Shown here: positions 1 through 7,143 of the stretch, in pieces
Layout of the letters: the number at the start of each line of letters is the position of its first letter
Position numbering within the stretch: position 1 is the first letter of the stretch
Assembly (NCBI GenBank): GCA_964472035.1
Contig: CAYYIT010000057.1
Span: forward strand, 1 to 14,333
Reading direction: 5' to 3'
DNA length: 14,333 nucleotides
Source of the DNA: UBA3855 sp964472035
Lineage (GTDB): Bacteria; Bacillota; Clostridia; Oscillospirales; Ruminococcaceae
Translations under genes and position numbers: made by a program
The notes under the pieces: model-generated
Databases searched by the model: none
What the model was told of the DNA's origin: nothing
What the model saw: only the letters and a program-made list of their open reading frames with translations

Positions 1-94
1 AGGGGCAGCGCCCCTCCGGAAACAAGGGGGCATACGGGGGCTTTGCCCCCGTCAAATAAGCCCCTCCCCTCGGGGAGGGGTTGGGGTGGGGGCA
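1..94 (+). repeat. GC-rich composite hairpin repeat, copy 1 (cut by window edge)
   Basis: Three perfect or near-perfect hairpins follow one another: AGGGGC/GCCCCT at 1-15, ACGGGGGC/GCCCCCGT at 34-52 with loop TTT, and CCCCTCCCC/GGGGAGGGG at 61-80. The last arm runs into TTGGGGTGGGGGCA at 81-94. The same hairpin-plus-G-tract ending occurs on the minus strand at 6911-6947, which is why I call it a repeat family. No reading frame looks coding. The left end probably continues beyond the window, since copies 2 and 3 have a GGCGGGGGTC core before the equivalent hairpin. It lies about 60 bp upstream of the citrate synthase promoter; whether it affects that promoter is unknown. Confidence 0.75.
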
Positions 95-153
95 AGTTTC
101 GCATGTACTCCACAAACGGGGCGGTTAGGCTCTGCGCAAAATCCCCCATCTGC

Positions 154-182
154 TTGACTTTATCTTAGAAAAGTGTTATAAT
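154..182 (+). promoter_or_regulatory. Sigma-A promoter of the citrate synthase operon
   Basis: TTGACT at 154-159 (5 of 6 to the -35 consensus) is separated by exactly 17 bp from a perfect TATAAT at 177-182. The -10 is preceded by TG at 174-175, giving the extended form TGTTATAAT. The surrounding 150-210 is A+T-rich in a G+C-rich region. Transcription would start near 189, leaving a leader of about 40 nt before the start codon at 229. No operator palindrome is obvious. Confidence 0.9.
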
Positions 183-228
183 AATAGGTAAAAGAAATTT
201 TCCCAAGTGAATTCAGGAGGTCGTGCAG

Positions 229-1587
229 ATGAGTAAATTCCTTACGAATGAAGACATGACAAATTTATGCGAGCAATTGCAGAAAAATACCCAGATTGAT
301 CAAAGCCTGTACCAGAAATTCCACGTCAAGCGCGGCCTGCGCCGCAGCGACGGCACCGGCGTGCTCGCCGGCATCACCAATATCTGTAATGTACACGGCT
401 ATGTGGTCAATGAGGGCGAGATGGAACCCATCCCCGGTGAGCTGATCTACCGCGGCTATAATATCTACGACCTTGTACATAATGCCGAGAAGGAAAACCG
501 CTTCGGCTACGAGGAAACCGCCTACCTGCTGCTGTTCGGAAAGCTCCCCACAGCCGATGAGCTTGAGGCGTTCAACCACTACCTCTCCATGCACCGCGAG
601 CTGCCCTCCGGCTTCGTTGTCGACATGATCATGAAGGCGCCGTCCCGTAATATCATGAACAAGCTTGCGCGTTCCATTCTGGCACTGTATTCCTACTACG
701 ATGCAGAGTGCGAGAATACCTCCCTCGAGAACGAGATGAAGACCGCCATCAACCTGCTTGCCAAGCTCCCGATCATCATGGTCAATGCCTATCAGGTAAA
801 ACGCAAGCATTTTGACAATGCCACGCTCTTCATGCATCCCCTGCGCCATAACGAAAGCACCGCGGAGACCATCCTCTCGATGCTCCGCCCCGACAGAGAA
901 TATACCCGCGAGGAAGCCCAGCTCCTCGATGTCATGCTCATGCTCCATGCCGAGCATGGCGGCGGCAATAACTCCACTTTCACCTGCCGTGTGCTGTCCT
1001 CCTCCGGAACCGACGCGTATTCGGCATATTCCTCCGCAGTCTGCTCCCTCAAGGGACCCAAGCACGGCGGCGCGAATATCAAGGTCTCCGCAATGCTCGA
1101 GGATGCCAAGGCATCCATCCAGCACTGGGATAACGAGGGCGAGGTTGCCGATTACCTCAGAAAGGTCCTGCGCCGTGAGGCCTGCGACCGCAGCGGTCTG
1201 GTCTATGGTATGGGCCATGCCGTGTACACCCTCTCCGACCCGAGAGCCGTGATCCTCAAGAAGAAGGCATTCAAGCTTGCCGCAGGCAAGGAGATCGAAG
1301 CGGAATTCCATCTGCTCGATACCATCGAGCGCCTCACACCCATCCTTATGAAGGAGGAGCGCGGCATCGAAAAGACCGTCTGCGCAAATGTCGATATGTA
1401 CTCCGGCCTCGTGTACCGGATGCTACAGATCCCCGACGAGCTGTACACTCCCCTCTTTGCCGTATCCCGTATGGCAGGCTGGGCTGCGCACCGTATGGAG
1501 GAGCTGACCACCGGCAAGAGGATCATCCGTCCGGCATATAAGGCGCTGCCCAAGAAGCAGCCCTATATCCCGCTTGCAGAACGATAA
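229..1587 (+). CDS. gltA: Citrate synthase
   Basis: This enzyme condenses acetyl-CoA with oxaloacetate to citrate in the cytoplasm, the entry to the citrate/2-oxoglutarate/glutamate branch. The 452-residue product has the family catalytic residues: His279 in GPKHGGANIKV, His330 in GMGHAVYTLSDPR and Asp389 in CANVDMYSG, which match His274, His320 and Asp375 of the pig enzyme. The HAEHGGGNNSTF segment (240-251) and Arg414 in SRMAGW also fit. I chose the ATG at 229 because AGGAGG at 215-220 lies 8 nt upstream; an in-frame GTG at 223 is only 2 nt from it. The gene sits directly behind a strong promoter and ends 10 nt before the lipoprotein gene, whose ribosome binding site overlaps its stop. A methylcitrate synthase role cannot be excluded from sequence, but no propionate genes are near. 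Confidence 0.95.
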   Translation: MSKFLTNEDMTNLCEQLQKNTQIDQSLYQKFHVKRGLRRSDGTGVLAGITNICNVHGYVVNEGEMEPIPGELIYRGYNIYDLVHNAEKENRFGYEETAYLLLFGKLPTADELEAFNHYLSMHRELPSGFVVDMIMKAPSRNIMNKLARSILALYSYYDAECENTSLENEMKTAINLLAKLPIIMVNAYQVKRKHFDNATLFMHPLRHNESTAETILSMLRPDREYTREEAQLLDVMLMLHAEHGGGNNSTFTCRVLSSSGTDAYSAYSSAVCSLKGPKHGGANIKVSAMLEDAKASIQHWDNEGEVADYLRKVLRREACDRSGLVYGMGHAVYTLSDPRAVILKKKAFKLAAGKEIEAEFHLLDTIERLTPILMKEERGIEKTVCANVDMYSGLVYRMLQIPDELYTPLFAVSRMAGWAAHRMEELTTGKRIIRPAYKALPKKQPYIPLAER

Positions 1588-1597
1588 GGACCCTGCT

Positions 1598-2908
1598 ATG
1601 AAACGAATCCTGCGATGTGCCGCACTTCTGCTGGCGGCGCTGTGCCTGTGCGGCTGCTCCGCCGGCGTCAATGTGGATACCATCCTGACGCCGCCGAAGC
1701 TCAGTGCCGAGCAGGAGCAGATCTATCAGGCACTGAAGGACGCCACCGGCTCCGGCATCAGCCTGAAGTATCCCAAGAGCGGCAGCTACCTGTCCGCTTT
1801 CATTGTTGCCAATATTGACGCGGATCCGGAAAACGAGGCGATCGTATTCTATGAAAAGAGCAGCGTGCCCGCCCTCAACAGCGGCCTGCGCATCAATGTG
1901 CTTGACTGCATCGACGGAAAATGGCTCTCCGTCTGCGACCGCAGCGCGGAGGGCTCCGAGATCGAAAAAGTTGTGATCTCGAAGCTCGGTGACAGCAGCC
2001 GCACCAATATCATCGTCGGCTACAGCACCGCCAACCAGTCGGAAAAATACGTTTCGATCTATTCCTACAGCAACAGCTACCTCGACCTGACCTTCTCGCG
2101 CAGCTACGCGGTGTTCGATATCAGTACGCCGCCGGAGGGGAAGAATCCCGACCTCCTGCTGCTGGGTGCCGCTACGGCGACCGAGCAGGCGTTCGCGGCG
2201 GTCTACCGCCTCGACAGCGAGGGTCTGTACCATGAGTACCGCTACCGCTTCAACGACAGCTACACCGACTACAACCAGCTGATCTACGGCAATCTGTCCG
2301 GCAGCAACGGCCTGCTCTATGTCGATGCCGCCAGCGGCACCGCCGAGCTGCGCACGGAGATCCTCTGCATGCAGCAGGAGCAGCTGGTCAACCAGCTCGA
2401 ACGCTGCGGCAAGAGCGTTGCCGAAACCGCACGCCGCACGGGTCTGTCCAGCATCGATATCGACGGCGACGGCATCCCCGAGATCCCCGTGCAGTCGGTC
2501 TTCCGCGGCTATGAGGACGCCGCCGAGTCCGAGCAGATCCTCGAGACGCGCTGGCTGATGATGGAGGACGACAAGCTCTTTACCGAGCATTACAGCTACT
2601 ACAATGTCAACGACGGCTATGCCTTCCTGCTGCCGGAGCAGTGGGTGGGACGCGTGACCGTCGTGAAGGATACCGTCCTGAACGAAATGCAGATCTGTCC
2701 GTATAACGGCGAGTGGAGCGAGGATATGCCCGTTCTGCTGCACTTCGGCATCGTCTATGACGAGTCGGAGATGAAGGCGCGCCTTGCGGACGGCTACCTG
2801 CTGCTGCATACCAAGGGCAATGCCCGCTATATGATGAAGGCGGAGACGGAGCATCCGCTCTCGGCAGGGATCGGCGATCTGCTGCTGTGCTTCCGCTTCA
2901 TCGGCTGA
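1598..2908 (+). CDS. Lipoprotein with FG-GAP/VCBS-like Asp-rich motifs
   Basis: I do not recognise a named family. The 436-residue product starts with a lipoprotein signal peptide: basic MKR, a hydrophobic stretch, then LCGC with Cys20 as the likely lipidated residue. It should therefore be anchored outside the cytoplasmic membrane. Two acidic motifs, DADPENE at 74-80 and DIDGDGIPE at 287-295, resemble the calcium-binding turns of FG-GAP/VCBS propeller blades, and the spaced aromatic strands between them suggest a beta-rich fold. The start at 1598 is favoured by AAGGA at 1586-1590, 7 nt upstream. It is followed 43 nt later by a response regulator and sensor kinase. I infer that it could be an accessory sensor or an output-related surface protein of that system, but nothing in the sequence proves it. 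Confidence 0.8.
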   Translation: MKRILRCAALLLAALCLCGCSAGVNVDTILTPPKLSAEQEQIYQALKDATGSGISLKYPKSGSYLSAFIVANIDADPENEAIVFYEKSSVPALNSGLRINVLDCIDGKWLSVCDRSAEGSEIEKVVISKLGDSSRTNIIVGYSTANQSEKYVSIYSYSNSYLDLTFSRSYAVFDISTPPEGKNPDLLLLGAATATEQAFAAVYRLDSEGLYHEYRYRFNDSYTDYNQLIYGNLSGSNGLLYVDAASGTAELRTEILCMQQEQLVNQLERCGKSVAETARRTGLSSIDIDGDGIPEIPVQSVFRGYEDAAESEQILETRWLMMEDDKLFTEHYSYYNVNDGYAFLLPEQWVGRVTVVKDTVLNEMQICPYNGEWSEDMPVLLHFGIVYDESEMKARLADGYLLLHTKGNARYMMKAETEHPLSAGIGDLLLCFRFIG

Positions 2909-2951
2909 TACGAAGCCATGTTCACCAAATACAATAATAGGGGGAACCATT

Positions 2952-3653
2952 ATGAAACGAATTCTGGTCTGTGAGGACGAGGATGTCATCCGCGATTTTG
3001 TGGTCATCAACCTCAAGCGCGCCGGCTATGACGTCGTGGACGTCAACTGCGGCGAAAGTGCCCTGCAGAAATTCGACGACGAAAACGGCAATTTCGACAT
3101 CGTCCTGCTCGATATCATGATGCCCGGCATCGACGGCTTCACCGTCTGCAAGCGGCTGCGCGAACGCAGCTCCACGCTCGGCATCATCATGCTCACCGCA
3201 AGGACCCAGGAGATGGACAAGGTCAGCGGCCTGATGATCGGCGCGGATGATTACATCACCAAGCCCTTCTCCCCGTCGGAGCTGACCGCGCGCGTGGATG
3301 CCATCTACCGCCGCGTCTGCATGAGCTTCATCCACGACGAGAAGAGCCCCATGATCGAGTCCGGCCCCTTCACACTCAATCTGAAGAGCCGTACCGTTGC
3401 CAAGAACGGCGTTCCGATCGACCTGACGCAGGTGGAGTACCAGATCCTGGAGTACTTCATGAACAACAAGAACACCGCGCTCGACCGCGCGAGCATCTTA
3501 GCGCACATCTGGGGCGAGAACTACTACGGCGACTACAAGATCGTTGATGTCAACATCCGCCGCATCCGCCTGAAGATCGAGGACGAACCGTCCAATCCGC
3601 AGTACATCGTCACCATCTGGGGCTACGGCTATAAGTGGAATGAAAAATCTTAA
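2952..3653 (+). CDS. OmpR/PhoB-family response regulator
   Basis: This is the DNA-binding half of a two-component system. The 233-residue product has an N-terminal receiver domain with the acidic pocket Asp9/Asp11, phospho-acceptor Asp54 in VLLDIMMPG, Thr82 in LTART and Lys104 in ITKPFSP. A C-terminal winged-helix domain (about 133-230) contains LTQVEYQILEYF and the recognition region DVNIRRIRLKIE, ending in the family's usual GYGYKW. AGGGGGA at 2939-2945 supports the ATG at 2952. A TACAAT at 2930-2935 could serve as a -10 but has no -35, so read-through from upstream is more likely. The 3' end overlaps the kinase gene by 14 nt, so the two are almost surely translated together. The sequence does not reveal target genes. 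Confidence 0.93.
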   Translation: MKRILVCEDEDVIRDFVVINLKRAGYDVVDVNCGESALQKFDDENGNFDIVLLDIMMPGIDGFTVCKRLRERSSTLGIIMLTARTQEMDKVSGLMIGADDYITKPFSPSELTARVDAIYRRVCMSFIHDEKSPMIESGPFTLNLKSRTVAKNGVPIDLTQVEYQILEYFMNNKNTALDRASILAHIWGENYYGDYKIVDVNIRRIRLKIEDEPSNPQYIVTIWGYGYKWNEKS

Positions 3654-5112
3654 ACCGCAGAAGAAGCCGGAAAAGCGCATGCGCGATTCCTTTCGGGAAA
3701 ACCTGCGCAAGCACAGCATCACAAGACGCTGGATGCTCAATAACCTCGGCATCATCGTTCTCATCCTTGTGATCGTGGAGCTGAGCTTCATTTATGCGCT
3801 CCAGAGCTTCTATTATACCAACGCCCGGCAGACGCTCACCTCGGAGCTGACCTCCGTCGTCAACCTCCTGAGCCGCTATGCGCAGGACTCCGAGACGAAT
3901 CTCTCCTCGGAAATGCGCGGCACGCTCGAGAGCTTTTCTGCCAAGGACAGGATGGAGCTGATGGCGGTCAACGCCAAGGGCAGGGTCGTGCTGACCTCCT
4001 CCGGCTTCTCGCCGTCCGCCGATATGGCAATGCCCGACTATGACAGCATTCTTGAAGAGGGCAGCGGCTACTGGGTCGGCAAGAGCGAGTCCGGCGAAAA
4101 GATCATGGCGCTGTGCATGGACATCTCCTCCATCAGCAACGAATACCACGCCGTGCGCGTCGTCGCCTCCCTCACCGAGGTGGATGCCGCCGTGCGTTCG
4201 GTCATCGTCGGCATTACGGTGATCTGCGCCGCGATCCTGGTGCTGCTGGTGTTTACGGGACTGTACTTCATGGGTACGATCATCCGTCCCATCACCCAGC
4301 TGAGCAATACCGCGGGGAAATTCGCGAAGGGCGACTTCTCCTTCCGCATCCGCTACAAGGGCAACGACGAGATCGGCGACCTCTGTACTGCTATCAATCA
4401 CATGGCGGACGAGCTGTCGAGTGCCGAGGCCATGAAGAACGAGTTCATCTCCTCCGTGTCGCATGAGCTGCGCACGCCCCTGACTGCGATCAAGGGCTGG
4501 GCGGAGACGATCTACATGGAACAGGATCTTTCCACCATCCACAAGGGCATGGGCGTGATCATCAACGAGACCGAGCGCCTCTCCCGCATGGTGGAGGAGC
4601 TGCTGGACTTCTCGCGCATGCAGAACGGCCATTTCTCCCTGCAGCAGGCAACCATGGACATCCTCGCGGAGCTGGGCGACGCCGTGCTGATCTATCAGGA
4701 CAAGGCGGCAAGGGATCAGATCGCCATCGAATACGACGAGCCGGAAATGCTCCCGTTCGTCTACGGCGACAAGAACCGCATCCGTCAGGTGTTCATCAAT
4801 ATCATTGACAACGCGATCAAATATTCCGATCCGGGCGGAAAGGTGAAGATCGTGGCCGAGGAAGCGGACGGCATGATCCGCGTCATCGTTTCCGACAACG
4901 GCTGCGGCATCAAGGAATCCGACCTCCCGAAGATCAAGACGAAATTCTATAAAGCCAACCACACCCGCCGCGGCTCCGGCATCGGACTTGCCGTTGCGGA
5001 TGAGATCATTACCGCCCACGGCGGTACACTCGAAATCACGAGCCGGGAGGCAAGGGGCACGACCGTGACCATCAGCCTGCCGCCCGAAAAGAAGAAAGAA
5101 AGGGAAGCATAG
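3640..5112 (+). CDS. Membrane sensor histidine kinase
   Basis: Partner kinase of the preceding regulator. The 490-residue product has a basic cytoplasmic N-terminus, a membrane helix at about 35-57, an extracellular sensing region of about 125 residues (58-184), a second helix at 186-213, then a HAMP linker (about 214-262). The HisKA domain has His275 in SSVSHELRTP. The ATPase domain shows the N box with Asn387 and Asn391, G1 DNGCGIK (419-425) and G2 GSGIGL (445-450), so all catalytic motifs are intact. The order matches the PhoR/ResE/WalK type, but no PAS domain is evident between HAMP and HisKA. The ligand is unknown. The start lacks a good ribosome binding site and relies on coupling to the regulator; the ATG at 3679 (Met14) is an alternative. 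Confidence 0.93.
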   Translation: MKNLKPQKKPEKRMRDSFRENLRKHSITRRWMLNNLGIIVLILVIVELSFIYALQSFYYTNARQTLTSELTSVVNLLSRYAQDSETNLSSEMRGTLESFSAKDRMELMAVNAKGRVVLTSSGFSPSADMAMPDYDSILEEGSGYWVGKSESGEKIMALCMDISSISNEYHAVRVVASLTEVDAAVRSVIVGITVICAAILVLLVFTGLYFMGTIIRPITQLSNTAGKFAKGDFSFRIRYKGNDEIGDLCTAINHMADELSSAEAMKNEFISSVSHELRTPLTAIKGWAETIYMEQDLSTIHKGMGVIINETERLSRMVEELLDFSRMQNGHFSLQQATMDILAELGDAVLIYQDKAARDQIAIEYDEPEMLPFVYGDKNRIRQVFINIIDNAIKYSDPGGKVKIVAEEADGMIRVIVSDNGCGIKESDLPKIKTKFYKANHTRRGSGIGLAVADEIITAHGGTLEITSREARGTTVTISLPPEKKKEREA

Positions 5113-5113
5113 T

Positions 5114-6085
5114 ATGGCAGAAAAGCAGCAGTCCGAAGCCCGTCAGGCACCGCAGCACCGCACCAAGATCGGCGGTCAGGCGCTGATCGAGGGCGTCATG
5201 ATGAAGGGAGCGCACAGGGGTGCAATGGCATGCCGTCTGCCGGACGGCACGATCGATCTGGAAACCTGGGAGATCGGCGGCGGAAAACGTCCGTGGTACC
5301 GCAGGATCCCCTTTATCCGGGGACTTTACAGCTTCATCTTCTCCCTCAAGGACGGCTACCGCTGTCTGATGAAATCCGCCGAAAAGCAGATGACCGAGGA
5401 GGAGCTGGAGGAGGAGGAGACCCCCTCCAAGTTCGAGCAGTGGCTCGATGATCACTTCGGCGAGAAGATCGTCGGCGCGATCATGATGCTCGGTATGATC
5501 ATCGGCGTGGTGTTCTCCGTCGGCATGTTCTTCTTCCTGCCGAAATGGTTCGTGGGGCTGATCAAGCCCTTCACGGCGAACCGCATCATCCGTTCCTTCG
5601 CCGAGGGCATCGTGAAGATCATCATCTTCGTTGCCTACATGGCACTGACGGGTCTGATGAAGGACATCCGCCGCACCTACGAATACCACGGTGCGGAGCA
5701 CAAGACCATCGCCTGCTTCGAGGCAGGTCTGCCGCTGACGGTCGAGAACGTCAGAAAGCAGGTGCGCCTGCATCCGCGCTGCGGCACAAGCTTTATTTTC
5801 CTTGTGCTGTTCATCAACATCCTCGCGATGTGCCTCATCCCCTTTACGGTGGTGTGGCAGCGATTCCTGTGCAGCATCCTGATGCTGCCGCTGACGGTCG
5901 GCGTTTCGTTTGAATGCATCCAGTTCGCCGGCAGATCCGATGGCATCATCGGCAAGGTCATTTCCTACCCCGGTCTGCAGCTGCAGAAGATCACGACCCG
6001 TGAACCGGATGACAGCCAGATCGAGATCGCCATCGCGGCGATGGAACCGTGCATCCCCGAAAATCTGGAGGACGACAAGTGGTAA
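5114..6085 (+). CDS. yqhQ: DUF1385 (YqhQ-like) membrane protein
   Basis: Member of the conserved Firmicute DUF1385/YqhQ family, whose biochemical role I cannot state from sequence. The 323-residue product carries the family signatures KIGGQALIEGVMMKG (18-32), EYHGAEHKT (190-198) and LHPRCGTSF (219-227). Its conserved His, Glu and Cys residues resemble a metal site or active site, which is inference. About four membrane helices are visible: 117-145, 164-183, 226-248 and 251-270, with an acidic linker (TEEELEEEE) before the first. The start ATG is one base after the kinase stop, with AGGGAAG at 5101-5107 as ribosome binding site. The last bases overlap the prmC start. In many clostridia this family lies beside prmC, which fits here. 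Confidence 0.9.
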   Translation: MAEKQQSEARQAPQHRTKIGGQALIEGVMMKGAHRGAMACRLPDGTIDLETWEIGGGKRPWYRRIPFIRGLYSFIFSLKDGYRCLMKSAEKQMTEEELEEEETPSKFEQWLDDHFGEKIVGAIMMLGMIIGVVFSVGMFFFLPKWFVGLIKPFTANRIIRSFAEGIVKIIIFVAYMALTGLMKDIRRTYEYHGAEHKTIACFEAGLPLTVENVRKQVRLHPRCGTSFIFLVLFINILAMCLIPFTVVWQRFLCSILMLPLTVGVSFECIQFAGRSDGIIGKVISYPGLQLQKITTREPDDSQIEIAIAAMEPCIPENLEDDKW

Positions 6086-6924
6086 GAACGCTCCGGCAGG
6101 AGCTGACGGGCGCACTCGAGGCCGCCGGCACAGAGGATGCCGCCTTCGATGTGCGCTGTATGATGGAACAGGTCTGCGGCAGGGATCTCCGCCTGATCAC
6201 GGGCATTTCTCCGGAGGAGGAGGATCGGATCCGCAGCATGGCGGCGCGCCGCATGACGGGTGAACCGTTACAGTACATTCTCGGCGAGTGGGAATTCTAC
6301 GGGCTCCGGCTGTTTGTCGGCGAGGGCGTGCTGATCCCCCGTCCCGATACGGAGACGCTTGTGGATGCCGCGCTGGATTTCTGCAAAGGGAGAGAAAGCC
6401 TTTGCATTGCCGACCTGTGCAGCGGCAGCGGATGCATTGCGCTGGCACTGCAGGAGCAGCTGCCCCATGCGAAGGTGCATGCGGTGGAAGCATCGGACAG
6501 GGCGCTCGGGTATCTCCGGAAGAACGCTGCCTATCACGGCGACCGGATCGCAGTCCACCATGCCGATGTGCTGGAGGCTGCAACAGCCGCGTCCCTTGCA
6601 CCGATGGACGTGATCGTGAGCAATCCTCCGTATCTGACCGCACAGGACATGGAACACCTCCAGCGCGAGGTGCAGCACGAGCCGGAGATGGCGCTTTATG
6701 GCGCGAGCGCGGACGGTCTGCACTTCTACCGTGAGATCACGCGGCTCTGGAAGGGAACGCTCCGCGAAGGCGGAATGCTTGCCTTCGAGGTGGGCATCGG
6801 GCAGGCGCAGGCCGTCCGGCAGATCCTCGAAGCGCAGGGCTTCGGCAGCATCCGCATCCTCCCCGATCTTGCCGGGGTGGAGAGGGTGGTTGTAGGGCAG
6901 GTAGCGGTATGCCCCACCCCCTAA
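6079..6924 (+). CDS. prmC: Release factor glutamine methyltransferase PrmC
   Basis: PrmC uses S-adenosylmethionine to methylate the glutamine of the GGQ motif in peptide-chain release factors. The 281-residue product has an N-terminal helical domain, then a class I methyltransferase fold with motif I DLCSGSGCIALAL (112-124) and the diagnostic SNPPY (181-185) that holds the substrate glutamine. IPRPDTETLV (86-95) is also typical. I start at the GTG at 6079 because GGAGG at 6067-6071 lies 7 nt upstream and it overlaps the yqhQ stop by 7 nt; reading further upstream would run deep into yqhQ. The family-like end is around ERVVVGQV (268-275); the last codons and the TAA at 6922-6924 lie in a GC-rich repeat, so the natural C-terminus has probably been altered slightly. 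The partner prfA is not next to it. Confidence 0.95.
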   Translation: MVRTLRQELTGALEAAGTEDAAFDVRCMMEQVCGRDLRLITGISPEEEDRIRSMAARRMTGEPLQYILGEWEFYGLRLFVGEGVLIPRPDTETLVDAALDFCKGRESLCIADLCSGSGCIALALQEQLPHAKVHAVEASDRALGYLRKNAAYHGDRIAVHHADVLEAATAASLAPMDVIVSNPPYLTAQDMEHLQREVQHEPEMALYGASADGLHFYREITRLWKGTLREGGMLAFEVGIGQAQAVRQILEAQGFGSIRILPDLAGVERVVVGQVAVCPTP

Positions 6925-7012
6925 CCCCCTCCCCAAAGGGGAGGGGGAAAATAGTCGGGGTGCTGCCGCACCCCGACCCCCGCCTTGGGAGCGTCGCTTT
7001 GCTCGCTCCCAA
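6911..7012 (-). repeat. GC-rich composite hairpin repeat, copy 2
   Basis: Read on the minus strand, the element has three hairpins in order: TTGGGAGCG/CGCTCCCAA (plus 6985-7012), a GGCGGGGGTC core (plus 6975-6984), a 9-bp stem at 6955-6976, a short AT-rich spacer, then a perfect 10-bp stem CCCCCTCCCC/GGGGAGGGGG with loop AAA on the plus strand at 6925-6947. It ends in TTAGGGGGTGGGGC. The final hairpin and G tracts match copy 1, and the core matches copy 3. Its end overlaps the last codons and stop of prmC. The stems could slow or end transcription of the upstream operon, but no proper T tract follows on the plus strand. Confidence 0.75.
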
Positions 7013-7063
7013 ACCCATCGATTCTGGAAAATTTCCTCTCCAGAGTATAAACTTTTGAACAAC

Positions 7064-7072
7064 TGATATGAT
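7064..7072 (+). promoter_or_regulatory. Candidate extended -10 promoter of recA
   Basis: TGATATGAT fits the extended -10 pattern TGnTATAAT with one mismatch, in the A+T-rich part of the recA leader. There is no good -35 at 17-18 bp. The same bases form a perfect 13-bp palindrome TGATATGATATCA (7064-7076), so this could instead be, or overlap, an operator. TTGAAC at 7055-7060 is a possible -35 for a weak downstream -10. No full GAAC-N4-GTTC LexA box is present; only isolated GAAC half sites occur at 7057 and 7113. Confidence 0.35.
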
Positions 7073-7093
7073 ATCATAGCATTGTACCGAGGA

Positions 7094-7111
7094 TGCATCC
7101 CCTGCATCCCC
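7094..7111 (+). repeat. Tandem 9-bp direct repeat in recA leader
   Basis: TGCATCCCC occurs twice back to back (7094-7102 and 7103-7111), 33 bp before the recA start. The first copy also forms the palindrome GGATGCATCC at 7091-7100. It may be a slippage duplication or a paired binding site; nothing else points to a function. Confidence 0.6.
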
Positions 7112-7143
7112 CGAACTTGATCAGATAGATTTGGAGGTCCGTT

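Noticed and set aside
34..52. Intrinsic terminator for a gene left of the window
   Set aside because: The hairpin is perfect but is followed by GTCAAATAAG with no T tract; it fits the repeat family better.
1598..2966. Near-identical first five codons (MKRIL) of the lipoprotein and response regulator genes
   Set aside because: Only about 15 bases match and the proteins are unrelated; a common start sequence, not a duplication.
1523..3016. 497-codon open frame on the minus strand opposite the lipoprotein gene
   Set aside because: It lies antisense to a gene with a signal peptide, ribosome binding site and operon spacing. Its composition (many Ala, Val, Gln, Asp, His) is typical of the complement of G+C-rich codons, and no family motif is visible.
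3610..5019. 469-codon minus-strand open frame opposite the sensor kinase
   Set aside because: The plus strand has all kinase motifs. The antisense product is rich in His, Asp, Val and Gly without domains, a codon-bias shadow.
5072..6115. 347-codon minus-strand open frame opposite yqhQ
   Set aside because: Antisense shadow of a well-supported gene; low-complexity His/Asp/Glu-rich product.
7051..7116. LexA/SOS box upstream of recA
   Set aside because: Both GAAC sites lack the matching GTTC half at the right distance.
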